Source: Chitinophagaceae bacterium UBA4411 (lineage in GTDB: Bacteria; Bacteroidota; Bacteroidia; Chitinophagales; Chitinophagaceae). Taken from it: a stretch of 64,000 nt of DNA. Numbering within the stretch: position 1 is the stretch's first letter; every line of letters begins with the position of its first letter. Location: contig DGQP01000002.1 of assembly GCA_002400415.1 (NCBI GenBank), positions 62,001 through 126,000 of the forward strand, given 5' to 3'. The notes below the pieces were generated by a model. The model saw nothing but the letters and a program-made list of their open reading frames with translations, ran no database searches and was not told the origin of the DNA. Below are positions 41,759 through 50,179 of this stretch, in pieces. Position numbers and translations under genes: made by a program.

Positions 41759-42562
41759 TTAATAGGGATACCGGTAAAAATCACAAAACTCCTCATCACA
41801 AAGCAATTTCTGCAGCACCGGGTCTTTAAACACATCCGTATAATCCATCCATTGTCTGCCTACTTTAACCCGGCGGTATACAAGCCGTATTCCCTGGCTG
41901 TAATCCACCCACCAGTTGATATGGCCTGTGTACAACGGTTGTATCGGTTGGCCATTCAGCTGGTGCCAGCCATAGATTGCCACCCGGTCCGGCCTTTTAT
42001 CTCTCAAAACTTTCCCGCTGATGACAACATCTTTTTTAATACCGGCGATCAGCCCCTTTCTCCCCTGCCGCTGTCCTTCAATGATCAAATGATGCTGCCA
42101 CATGGTGGGTGTACTGTCGCGAAAAGCATACATAGGAACAGGTTCTAATTTTACAGCAGCTGCCCGGTAAATATCATTGACCATCTTACGGGTGGGTAAA
42201 AAACAATAAAAACTATCGGCGATCTGCTGGGCCGCCATTGGCGTGATATTGATCCGGGCCCAATCGTCATCCCTGCCGATACTGATATAATCAGGCGTTA
42301 CATAATAGGTGGCATGGATCGTTTTGCCAGTGGAGGAATCAACAATGCGGGTATGCACCGGCACTAACCTGATAAGAAAAGAAGGAATATTGCCCGACAG
42401 TATCTCTTTCAGCGCAAAAGAATCCCGGGACTTCCAGTTCATGGCCGCTGCCTGTTTATAAAAAGCAGAGCCCGTCATTGATGAGTGGCGGGCCGGGACC
42501 GGCATCTTCCCGGAAGGTTGGCAGGAAACCAGCAATAACAACAGCAGCAATAAACGTCCCAT
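41759..42562 (-). CDS. Lipoprotein of unknown function
   Basis: 267 aa. The signal peptide ends in a lipobox (LLLVSC, Cys14). The body holds VTPDYISIGRDDDWARINITPMAAQ, then FYCFLPTRKMVNDIY and WWVDYSQGIRLVYRRVKV; family unknown to me. The C-terminal DEEFCDFYRYPY is striking. Conserved aromatic and Asp residues could suggest an enzyme, but no signature can be named. Encoded alone, divergent from sucC. Confidence 0.6.
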   Translation of the reverse strand: MGRLLLLLLLLVSCQPSGKMPVPARHSSMTGSAFYKQAAAMNWKSRDSFALKEILSGNIPSFLIRLVPVHTRIVDSSTGKTIHATYYVTPDYISIGRDDDWARINITPMAAQQIADSFYCFLPTRKMVNDIYRAAAVKLEPVPMYAFRDSTPTMWQHHLIIEGQRQGRKGLIAGIKKDVVISGKVLRDKRPDRVAIYGWHQLNGQPIQPLYTGHINWWVDYSQGIRLVYRRVKVGRQWMDYTDVFKDPVLQKLLCDEEFCDFYRYPY

Positions 42563-42605
42563 AGCCGCAAGATAAATACTATTCCTGCCTCATGATAAAA
42601 AACAG

Positions 42606-42635
42606 TTTGTCATTCATGAGTATGTTTTATCTTCG
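42606..42635 (+). promoter_or_regulatory. Candidate promoter of sucC
   Basis: TTTG (42606-42609), 18-nt spacer, then TATCTTCG (42628-42635), which matches TAnnTTTG at all but one fixed position. The start codon is at 42654, giving a leader of about 12 nt. Confidence 0.5.
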
Positions 42636-42653
42636 GCCGAAATTTTTTGCACT

Positions 42654-43865
42654 ATGAACCTCCATGAATACCAGGCCAAGGAACTTCTGAAGAAATACAA
42701 TGTAACCGTCCAGGAAGGATTTGCCTGCAGCACTGTACACGAAGCAGAAGAAGCCTACCGGCAGATCAAAACCCAGTACGGCAGCAACTTTGCTGTTGTA
42801 AAAGCACAAATACACGCCGGCGGCCGCGGTAAGGGCACCGTAAAAGAAACCGGTATTAATGGTGTTAAAGTGGCTAAGTCTGCCGAAGACGTAGTGGATA
42901 TTTCCAAAAAATTATTAGGCGGAACCTTAGTTACGCTGCAAACCGGGCCTGCCGGTAAAGTGGTGAACAAAATACTCGTGGCGCAGGATATGTATTATGA
43001 TGGCGTATCAGACCGTAAAGAATTTTATCTCTCTATCCTGTTAGACCGTACCAAAGGCCAGAATGTGATTATGTACAGTACTGAAGGCGGTATGAACATT
43101 GAAGATGTGGCGCACGATACTCCCGAAAAAATATTTAAAGAATGGGTGCATCCTTCCGGTGGCCTGCAGGGATTCCAGGCGAGGAAGATCGCCTTCAACC
43201 TTGGCCTGAGTGGTGATGCGTTCAAGAACATGGTAAAATTCGTGACCAACCTCTACCATGCTTATGTTGGACTGGATTGTTCGATGCTGGAGATCAACCC
43301 TCTCTTCAAAGCCGCTGATAATAAGATTGTAGCCGTTGACTGTAAGATGAATCTTGATGAGAATGCCCTGATGCGTCATGCAGACTTAGCTTCTCTCCGT
43401 GATATAACTGAAGAAGACCCGACTGAAGTGGAAGCCGGTAAGTACAACCTGAACTTTGTAAAACTTGATGGTAATGTAGGTTGTATGGTAAATGGGGCCG
43501 GTCTTGCCATGGCTACGATGGATATGATCAAACTCAGTGGTGGTGAACCCGCCAACTTCCTGGATGTGGGTGGTACGGCTAATGCACAAACAGTGGAAGC
43601 CGGTTTCAAGATTATCTTAAAAGATCCTGCTGTAAAAGCCATCCTCATCAACATTTTTGGTGGTATTGTCCGTTGCGACCGGGTGGCACAGGGCGTTATT
43701 GACGCCTACAAAAATCTCGGCAATATTCATATCCCCATCATTGTTCGTTTACAGGGTACTAATGCCGTGGAAGCTAAAAAACTCATCGATGAAAGCGGGC
43801 TGGAAGTTCAATCCGCCATCCTGCTGAGCGAAGCTGCAGATTTGGTGAAGAAAGCTGTGGCTTAG
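42654..43865 (+). CDS. sucC: Succinate-CoA ligase (ADP-forming) subunit beta
   Basis: 403 aa. Starts MNLHEYQAKELLKKY, the family N-terminus. The ATP-grasp domain covers 1-240 (KAQIHAGGRGKG at about 46-57 as the nucleotide loop; LEINPLF near 203-209 as metal ligands). The CoA-ligase part follows with DGNVGCMVNGAGLAMATMD, GGEPANFLDVGGTA, and NIFGGIVRCDRVAQG near 335-350. It couples succinyl-CoA to ATP or GTP formation in the citrate cycle with SucD; no sucD gene is in view, so the alpha subunit lies elsewhere. It ends in an intrinsic terminator, so it is transcribed as a single gene here. Confidence 0.97.
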   Translation: MNLHEYQAKELLKKYNVTVQEGFACSTVHEAEEAYRQIKTQYGSNFAVVKAQIHAGGRGKGTVKETGINGVKVAKSAEDVVDISKKLLGGTLVTLQTGPAGKVVNKILVAQDMYYDGVSDRKEFYLSILLDRTKGQNVIMYSTEGGMNIEDVAHDTPEKIFKEWVHPSGGLQGFQARKIAFNLGLSGDAFKNMVKFVTNLYHAYVGLDCSMLEINPLFKAADNKIVAVDCKMNLDENALMRHADLASLRDITEEDPTEVEAGKYNLNFVKLDGNVGCMVNGAGLAMATMDMIKLSGGEPANFLDVGGTANAQTVEAGFKIILKDPAVKAILINIFGGIVRCDRVAQGVIDAYKNLGNIHIPIIVRLQGTNAVEAKKLIDESGLEVQSAILLSEAADLVKKAVA

Positions 43866-43901
43866 TAAATGGAGGATAGAAAATGGGAGCTCAACTAACT
43901 G

Positions 43902-43930
43902 ATCCTGGCTGAAAGGCCGGGATTTTTTTA
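43902..43930 (+). terminator. Intrinsic terminator of sucC
   Basis: Stem ATCCTGG / CCGGGAT (one G-T pair) with loop CTGAAAGG at 43902-43923, followed by a run of seven T. It lies 36 nt after the sucC stop. Confidence 0.88.
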
Positions 43931-44153
43931 TTCCCCACTCACTTATCTCTCCTGTAGAAGAAAGATTGGCTGGGGACCAGGCCTGACTCCTGTCCAAGGA
44001 CTACGGACTAACAACTCCCCACTAATCCCTTCCTCGGCTACCGTTAAAAAACGGTATTTCTCCATTTTGCCCCAAAACCCTCAGTTCCGTTTGGAAATAC
44101 ATATAAAAAATATTTACCTTAATACCAGCCATTAACACCCAAAACCAACCAGC

Positions 44154-44240
44154 ATGAACCAGCACCTGCCTGCATCGCTTAACGCTGCTATCTCCCCGCA
44201 TGAAAACAGGTTACAGAAAATGACTGCCACGGCTCCGTAA
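44154..44240 (+). CDS. Possible 28-aa leader peptide upstream of the PLD gene
   Basis: Small frame MNQHLPASLNAAISP plus 13 residues to a TAA, ending 31 nt before the ATG at 44272. It has no recognisable family. Upstream lies TTTGGAAATACATATAA and TTTACCTT, an imperfect Bacteroidota promoter. The rest of the 44.0-44.27 kb gap holds nothing else I recognise. Kept because its position and start context are plausible; could be chance. Confidence 0.25.
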   Translation: MNQHLPASLNAAISPHENRLQKMTATAP

Positions 44241-44271
44241 TATTATCCTTCATTCACCAAAACCTTATAAT

Positions 44272-46008
44272 ATGAGATACAAGAACCTGACCGGCGAAAT
44301 CAAACTGTATGCAGTGGCCGGTACGCAAACCGTATTACTGGCTTTTGATATTGCAGAGGCTAAAGTAAAAGGAACCGATTTCCTCGGCTTTAGTGTGGAA
44401 CGGGTGGATAAGAATGGTAATAAGATTTATCTCAACGGTTCCAAGCATTTTGATTCACTTATGAAGGACAACACAATCACTGATCCCAAAATAAAATTCA
44501 CATCCCTGGTGCAGGCTTTTTTCTGGAAAGATTATGTAGCTGATCCCGGCGAAAAATACACTTATACTGTAAAAGCCAAATATGGCACTCCCGTCAATTT
44601 TAGAACCAGATATGAGAACAGCATCACGGTAATCACCGAAGAACTGCACAAAGGCAAACACTCTGTTTATTTCAATTATGGCGTCACCGGCTCACAGGGC
44701 TATGCCAGCAATAAAGAATTCGGCAACAAACCTGTGGATGAACTGCCACCGGCCATTTACAAAAAGGCATTGGACTACCTCAGCCGTGAATTATACAATG
44801 AGGGGCTGATGGAATTCCTCAACAGGGCCAAAACAAAAAAACATTCACTCTATTGTGCTTTCTACGAGATCCAGTTCCCGGCCTTTATTAAAGAACTGAA
44901 AGAAGTAAAAGCCAAATGCAAGGACCTGCAGATTGTTTACAGCGGGCAAAGCGGGCAGAACAAAAAACCCAAAGACCCCAAAGATGAAAAAGGAAACCTG
45001 GACTCCCTGAAAAATGCCGGGTTACTTTCCATCAGTCATAAAAGAACAAAAGCCAACCAGCCGCATAATAAATTTATGATCCTTTGCAAGGATGATAAGC
45101 CCATTGAAGTATGGACCGGCTCCACCAATATCACCCTCTCGGGCATTTTCGGCCAGTGTAATACCGGTCACTGGATCAAAGATGCAGCCATTGCAAGAAA
45201 ATATAAAAAGTACTGGGATCATTTACAACAAAACCCTGCCCTCGGCGCTCTTTCCAAAACATCGGAGGAGATACAACCCGGTGCCGACCTGAGCACATTG
45301 GAAAATGGCACTTATGTATTCTTCAGTCCCCGCAACCTGCCTGCTGAAAAAGATGTTACACCAGCACAATTAAAAAGCTATGTGGATCTCATTGATAAAG
45401 CCGAGGAACTGGTCTGTATGATCTTCCCTTTTAATTATGATGAAGTCTTTAAAAAAGTATATGATAAGGACCGGGGCTACCTGCGGCTCCTGCTCTTTGA
45501 AAAAACAGAACAGGCTAAAACCGCCAAGAAAAATGAAAAGAATGATGTGGACCTGAAAGTAACAGCCGGCGCCGTTTTAAAATCTAAAGTGGAAACCTTT
45601 GTAAAAGAAGAGACTGCCAAGAAAATAGTGAAAGGCGGTATTCTTTATGTGCATAATAAATTCTTTCTTGTTGATCCGCTGGGCAATAATCCGTATGTAC
45701 TGACAGGTTCTGCCAACTTCAGCAATGCCTCTATTACCAGTAATGATGAGAACTCCCTATTGATAAAAGGCGATGCACGGGTGGCCGACATCTACCTTAC
45801 CGAGTTTAACCGGCTCTTTGAACATTTCTGGCCACGTTACCTCACCATCCTGAACAATGAAAAACCCAAAAGCCAGCAGAAAAAAGAAGGCTTTGACAAA
45901 CCCTTAGATGAAAAATACACGTGGTTTAACAGCTATTATGATGAGGACAGCTATCACCATAAACGGGGGCAGTTGTTTATTAAGATGAAGGGGGTGAAGA
46001 AAGGATAA
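44272..46008 (+). CDS. Phospholipase D-like domain protein with N-terminal beta domain
   Basis: 578 aa, no signal peptide. The N-terminal 130 residues look like a fibronectin/beta-sandwich domain. Two HKD-type motifs follow: PHNKFMILC (His265, Lys267), where the Asp position is Cys, followed by TGSTNIT; and VHNKFFLVD (His461, Lys463, Asp468), followed by TGSANFS. The second motif is complete, while the first is altered at the acid position. The His-Lys pairs still allow a phosphodiester-cutting dimer-like fold (nuclease or phospholipase). The C-terminus carries FNRLFEHFWPRYL. A small membrane-protein gene follows 49 nt downstream, possibly its partner. Confidence 0.82.
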   Translation: MRYKNLTGEIKLYAVAGTQTVLLAFDIAEAKVKGTDFLGFSVERVDKNGNKIYLNGSKHFDSLMKDNTITDPKIKFTSLVQAFFWKDYVADPGEKYTYTVKAKYGTPVNFRTRYENSITVITEELHKGKHSVYFNYGVTGSQGYASNKEFGNKPVDELPPAIYKKALDYLSRELYNEGLMEFLNRAKTKKHSLYCAFYEIQFPAFIKELKEVKAKCKDLQIVYSGQSGQNKKPKDPKDEKGNLDSLKNAGLLSISHKRTKANQPHNKFMILCKDDKPIEVWTGSTNITLSGIFGQCNTGHWIKDAAIARKYKKYWDHLQQNPALGALSKTSEEIQPGADLSTLENGTYVFFSPRNLPAEKDVTPAQLKSYVDLIDKAEELVCMIFPFNYDEVFKKVYDKDRGYLRLLLFEKTEQAKTAKKNEKNDVDLKVTAGAVLKSKVETFVKEETAKKIVKGGILYVHNKFFLVDPLGNNPYVLTGSANFSNASITSNDENSLLIKGDARVADIYLTEFNRLFEHFWPRYLTILNNEKPKSQQKKEGFDKPLDEKYTWFNSYYDEDSYHHKRGQLFIKMKGVKKG

Positions 46009-46057
46009 CTAATCGAGACATACTCAATTTACCAATTACTTAAAACTATTTATATCT

Positions 46058-46435
46058 ATGGCTACTATTTTGTCAACTACACAAGAAAAAGAGATCAAAG
46101 AACTTCTTATGAAAGAATTTGGCACAGAGGAACCTACTGAAGAACAAATAGCAGAGTATATAGAAAAAACAAAACTTCCGAGAAATGATGGTGGACTTTC
46201 AATAATTATAGCCGCCGCAGCTTTTTTATTGCAAGGCTGGAGCGTACTGCGTGAAGAACAAAAAAGGAGAAAAGAGAAAAATCCACCTCCACCACCTCCT
46301 CCGCCAAAAGAACCGACACCTGAACCAATGCCTCCCAATTGTCCGCTTACAGATTGCAATTTACCGGCAGCAGATTATAATTTTGAAACCAAAGAGTATA
46401 AATGCCCGAAAGGACACAAATGGAAGGAAAAATAA
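46058..46435 (+). CDS. Small membrane protein with proline run and zinc-ribbon-like C-terminus
   Basis: 125 aa. N-terminal acidic helix (about 1-42, KELLMKEFGTEEPTEEQI), a hydrophobic segment (about 47-60, LSIIIAAAAFLLQGW), a basic stretch, a run of eight prolines, and a C-terminal CPLTDCN...YKCPKGHKW arrangement that resembles a zinc ribbon (Cys-x4-Cys ... Cys-x2-x-His). No family recognised. Directly after the PLD-type gene on the same strand. Confidence 0.55.
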   Translation: MATILSTTQEKEIKELLMKEFGTEEPTEEQIAEYIEKTKLPRNDGGLSIIIAAAAFLLQGWSVLREEQKRRKEKNPPPPPPPPKEPTPEPMPPNCPLTDCNLPAADYNFETKEYKCPKGHKWKEK

Positions 46436-46548
46436 TTATCAATAGTTAGTTATGTGAAACTTCCATCTTCGCATAACTATACTATCGCTTGCAGCGATAT
46501 TAATTTACACTGCCGTATTGAGGCTACCGAAGTATGAGTAACACTTTA

Positions 46549-47667
46549 TCACTCTCCCACTTTCACTTTCCAGCTTACCAGCGGATGTTTACCCGGTGCA
46601 TTCACCGCACTTAATACTTCAAACTTCAGTTCTGTTTCTCCCAGCCGTTGTTTGGTTTTTACTTCCAGTACATTTTCTTCTCCCGGCTGCAGGGTAATCA
46701 CATCGTAGTCGGTATGAAAGGTAAAGCCCGTTTTATTTTGCAGCACAATGGTATTACTGGTCCTGTTTTCCAGTACAACCCTCAGTACATCTGTTTTGCC
46801 GGTGTACTTTGCCGATTTCAGCACCACAGCAGCCTGCAGCAAGGGTACCAGGAACTCATCCCGGCCGATCAGCAGGTTTTTGTACGACACCACCGTTCTC
46901 CGGTTCATCAATGCTTCCTTCAGGCTCTCATTGGTTTTTTCGGCCGCAAATACTAAGGTAAGAGGCCTGTGCCCGCCTTCATTCACTTTAAAATCCCAGT
47001 CGATCAGTTTATGAATATCGCTGGTGCCCATAATGGTTAGGTTATTATTCAGGGCAATTTGCAAAGCTTCCTCTGAATACGTATTATCATTCACCACTTC
47101 AATGCCATCCAGCAATTTCTCTCTGATCAGTAGTTTATGCATATCGGTAAGTGTGGCCATACCATCTTTGCGTTGAGAGGTCCAGTTGGGATGGTTCCAG
47201 AAAACAAAAGCTCCCTGCTTTTTTGCTTCGCGGAAGACGGCCACGGAATCATCCACCAGTAATTTGTTTGCATCGGTGATAAACACGGCATTATTATGAC
47301 CGGGAGGCATCTTCCGGGTGATCTCTGATCCGCGGACGATCAGCAGGTCATGATCCTTTGCTTCTTTCAGCGCCAGTTCATAAGAACGGTTCCTGTCGGG
47401 ATGAGGGATATCTGCTTTATGCGGCTGGTATTCCAGGTGTTCTGTGAGGGAAATCGCATCCAGCCCGTCCATCAGGGCTTCCATCACCCGGATATCCGGC
47501 CATACACTGCCGTCCGAAAAAACGGTATGCTGGTGCAGGTCACATTTCATGGTTTTATAACCGGGTATATCAGGGAAAATGATTTTTCGCCCGTACTGGT
47601 GGCTATGTTCCTGCGCCATGGCCACTGTGGTATATAACACCAATAATGTAATAAATAACTTTTTCAT
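46549..47667 (-). CDS. PHP-domain phosphoesterase (Sb-PDE family)
   Basis: 372 aa from ATG 47667, with six further codons open upstream. Signal peptide (LLVLYTTVAMAQ). The PHP domain shows KCDLHQHTVFSDGS (about 42-55), SLTEHLEYQPH (about 74-84), RGSEIT, VFWNHPNW and GTSDIH (about 219-224), the metal ligand series of PHP phosphoesterases. The C-terminal 100 residues form an all-beta domain. It hydrolyses a phosphodiester in the periplasm; the substrate is unknown. Encoded alone, divergent from the porin-like gene. Confidence 0.82.
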   Translation of the reverse strand: MKKLFITLLVLYTTVAMAQEHSHQYGRKIIFPDIPGYKTMKCDLHQHTVFSDGSVWPDIRVMEALMDGLDAISLTEHLEYQPHKADIPHPDRNRSYELALKEAKDHDLLIVRGSEITRKMPPGHNNAVFITDANKLLVDDSVAVFREAKKQGAFVFWNHPNWTSQRKDGMATLTDMHKLLIREKLLDGIEVVNDNTYSEEALQIALNNNLTIMGTSDIHKLIDWDFKVNEGGHRPLTLVFAAEKTNESLKEALMNRRTVVSYKNLLIGRDEFLVPLLQAAVVLKSAKYTGKTDVLRVVLENRTSNTIVLQNKTGFTFHTDYDVITLQPGEENVLEVKTKQRLGETELKFEVLSAVNAPGKHPLVSWKVKVGE

Positions 47668-47798
47668 GTACCTGTTTTGCGGCAAGGTAAATGAAAAGCA
47701 GAAAAGGAATATTAACTACAGATGAATTTTGCAATTGCCCGGATTTTTACACTTGCATTCCTTTTGTACCTTGCAGTTATAACACTTAAACCCCAACC

Positions 47799-48527
47799 AT
47801 GAAACAGTTGCTATTCGGGCTGGCTTTTTTCAGCAGTTTTACAGCAACGGCACAACTCATTCTTAAAAAAAAGCCTGCTGCTCACAAACAACTTTGGGTT
47901 GGTGTAACAGTATCTCCCGATTATACGAACCGTTCCCTGGGCAGTGATGGCAGTATGGCTGCAGATATCGTTAAAGAAAACCGCAATAAAAAAGAAGCGG
48001 GGCAGACAGGCTATACCGCCGGGCTGGTTGTTACTTATACCCTGACAGAACAATTAAGTATTGAAACCGGGGTGCAGTATGCACAAAAAGGTTACCGGAC
48101 AAAAAAAGAGAACCTTGTATGGCAGCAACCCTCACCGGCATTCCCAACTACTTCAAAAATCATTTACAATTATTTTTTCCTGGATATCCCCTTACAGGCT
48201 ACGTATACAACAGGCAGCGGCCGCTGCCGTTTCTTTTACACGGCCGGGTTAGCTATGAATATTTTCCTGGAGGGAAAAGTCGCCACCTTATTTGAATATG
48301 CAGATGGAAGCAAAGACAAAAGCACCGGCCCTGCCACGAACAATGAAAAGAAGATCAGCCTCTCGCCCCTGCTAAGCGCCGGTATGGAGTATGCGTTCAA
48401 ACCCAATATGCATTTCCGTTTGGCGCCCATCTTCCGCTATGGCATTACTAAGGTGATCGATGCTCCGGTATCAGAACGTTTTTGGAATGCGGGACTGAAT
48501 GTTGGATTTTATTACCGGCTGCTATGA
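47799..48527 (+). CDS. Outer-membrane beta-barrel (OmpW/porin-like) protein
   Basis: 242 aa with a signal peptide (LAFFSSFTATAQL). Then the pattern LWVGVTVSPDYTNRSL, YTLTEQLSIETGVQYAQKGY and a C-terminal FWNAGLNVGFYYRLL is the outer-membrane beta-barrel family of Bacteroidota (PorT/OMP_b-brl). It probably spans the outer membrane with eight or so strands. The stop overlaps the start of the next gene (ATGA), so the two are coupled. Confidence 0.75.
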   Translation: MKQLLFGLAFFSSFTATAQLILKKKPAAHKQLWVGVTVSPDYTNRSLGSDGSMAADIVKENRNKKEAGQTGYTAGLVVTYTLTEQLSIETGVQYAQKGYRTKKENLVWQQPSPAFPTTSKIIYNYFFLDIPLQATYTTGSGRCRFFYTAGLAMNIFLEGKVATLFEYADGSKDKSTGPATNNEKKISLSPLLSAGMEYAFKPNMHFRLAPIFRYGITKVIDAPVSERFWNAGLNVGFYYRLL

Positions 48528-49072
48528 AACAATTTTTAAAAAAATACTGGCGGAATATAGTCATAGTCCAGGTGATGGGCCTGCTGCTTTTGTTGTATAT
48601 ACCTGCGCAGGAAAAAGGATATATCAATTCGGCCATAAATGCAATTGAGAAAATTTCAAGCAGGATTACATTCGTTCTGCTGGGCCTTGCTCTTTTAACA
48701 GGGCTGATACTATACATAAAACAGGAGAAAAAGATCAGTTCATTGTCAGTGATCCCGGTACTGATAATTTTCTTACTGCCTTTCTATTTCATCCTCACGG
48801 TCTTTATCAAATCAGGTATTTATTTTCTGAATGGGGTGCTTTCAAAAGAAAAGATCAGTAAAGAATACAGGATCATCAGTACTGGTAATACCACCAAGAT
48901 TGACTACCTGTTTGACCTTGATAAAAATAAAACCGTTCATTTTGGCAGTTCGGGTTTTATTACCGATCCAAAAATTTATGCTAACGGAGACACTGTCACC
49001 ATCACCTTTGATAAAGGATTATTCGGGTATTTACATAACCCAGAGATAACAGGAAGAGTACAGATTAAATAG
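48524..49072 (+). CDS. Inner-membrane protein of unknown function
   Basis: 182 aa from ATG 48524, which overlaps the previous stop. Three hydrophobic segments are seen (about 12-29 IVIVQVMGLLLLLYIP, 48-64, 74-97). The rest (about 100-182) has beta-type pattern DYLFDLDKNKTVHFGSSG and TVTITFDKGL, probably outside the membrane. No family recognised. Translationally coupled to the outer-membrane gene before it, so the two may function together across the envelope. Confidence 0.6.
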   Translation: MKQFLKKYWRNIVIVQVMGLLLLLYIPAQEKGYINSAINAIEKISSRITFVLLGLALLTGLILYIKQEKKISSLSVIPVLIIFLLPFYFILTVFIKSGIYFLNGVLSKEKISKEYRIISTGNTTKIDYLFDLDKNKTVHFGSSGFITDPKIYANGDTVTITFDKGLFGYLHNPEITGRVQIK

Positions 49073-49142
49073 CTTAATATTTAATAACAACCCCAGCCCG
49101 GAAAACAGTCCCCTGTTTTTTTAACCACTAAAACAAACTGTT

Positions 49143-49520
49143 ATGAAGAAGCTCTGTTTTTTTCTGCTGGTTTTTTTTACAACCACCTCCCTTTTCAGCC
49201 AGCAGGCACTGACCCGTGAAGAATTACTGAAGAAGAGCAAATCACAAAAGACAGCCGGTTTTATCCTGCTGGGTGCCGGTGCCACTACTTTGATCATTAT
49301 CAGTACGGGTGATACTGACCTCGATGCTGTGGGCCCTTTATTCATTGGCGGCACAGCAGCGGTACCGGGCAGTATCCCTTTATTTATTGCAGCAGGACGA
49401 AATAAAAGAAAGGCCAATAAGATGACCGGCTCTATTGGCCTGCAACAGGCACCCGATATACAACTGGCAGGCATCCGCTATCATTCCTATCCTGCATTGT
49501 CATTGAAATTAAGTCTGTAA
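49143..49520 (+). CDS. Small secreted or membrane protein of unknown function
   Basis: 125 aa. Signal peptide (FFLLVFFTTTSLFSQ), then TREELLKKSKSQKTAGFILLGAGATTLI (a helix starting with KSxxQKTxGxxLLGxG, a motif in short Bacteroidota membrane proteins) and a second hydrophobic segment (IGGTAAVPGSIPLFIAAG). The C-terminus reads as a beta strand (YPALSLKLSL). It follows the inner-membrane protein gene by 70 nt on the same strand. Confidence 0.6.
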   Translation: MKKLCFFLLVFFTTTSLFSQQALTREELLKKSKSQKTAGFILLGAGATTLIIISTGDTDLDAVGPLFIGGTAAVPGSIPLFIAAGRNKRKANKMTGSIGLQQAPDIQLAGIRYHSYPALSLKLSL

Positions 49521-49595
49521 TTTCTCTTCCTATTCTATCCGTTTATTAACAACCTGCTTCAGGATGCCCGGTGATAAATCCGTATTTTCGCCGCA

Positions 49596-49943
49596 TTGAA
49601 AAAAGGAGCTTTCATACCGTTATTGTTGTTATTGCTGGCACCTGTTGTAACATTGGCTGTTCCTGCTGATAAACCGGTAACAACGGGCGGGGAACTCAGC
49701 ACCACAATTCGTATTGCAATACCCGTGACCTGCCCTGATGCAGAACTTGTTCAGGGAACAAATATCAGTTTACCGGGCCTGCCTGCACAGAAAACCACGC
49801 AGCGGTTACCGGCTGGTACTGAAGCGCATGACTGGGAATTGCTGGTTGCCGGTATTGGTTTGTTCCTGAAGGAATCGTCATTGCTTCACTACCCTTTTAA
49901 TAACCATCTTTTCTTTATCTACCCTACACATAATTTCTGGTGA
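49596..49943 (+). CDS. Possible small secreted protein (TTG start)
   Basis: 115 aa from TTG 49596. A strong signal peptide (KKGAFIPLLLLLLAPVVTLA) leads to an unrecognised acidic domain containing CPDAELVQGTNISLPGL and a hydrophobic tail (LLHYPFNNHLFFIYPTHNFW). The signal peptide argues that the frame is real; the start codon and family are uncertain. Precedes the 40-aa membrane protein gene. Confidence 0.4.
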   Translation: MKKGAFIPLLLLLLAPVVTLAVPADKPVTTGGELSTTIRIAIPVTCPDAELVQGTNISLPGLPAQKTTQRLPAGTEAHDWELLVAGIGLFLKESSLLHYPFNNHLFFIYPTHNFW

Positions 49944-50022
49944 TTCCGGCCTGTGACAAGAATTAAAACAAGAACCCGTTCATTCATGACCGGTGCCTTA
50001 TTATTTATTTAAAAAAGAAATT

Positions 50023-50145
50023 ATGTCAACGATCATAACGGCACTTTGTGTGCTGGGCTTTATTGCCCTTATTATCGGCCTGCTGATGTTTGTTCATAAA
50101 CGTGACCAGAAAGCCGATGCAGAAAAAGCCAATCAAATAAAGTAA
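50023..50145 (+). CDS. 40-aa single-span membrane protein upstream of the antiporter
   Basis: Codes for MSTIITALCVLGFIALIIGL, continuing LMFVHKRDQKADAEKANQIK. It has one transmembrane helix (about 4-24) and a highly charged C-terminal tail. Clear ATG and TAA, and only 34 nt before the antiporter ATG, so it is likely co-transcribed. It may be a small regulatory subunit of the antiporter, similar in form to other transporter-associated miniproteins; this is inference. Too short for most gene finders. Confidence 0.6.
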   Translation: MSTIITALCVLGFIALIIGLLMFVHKRDQKADAEKANQIK

Positions 50146-50179
50146 ACTAAACCAGATCAGTGCAGGCAAACCCTTTATT

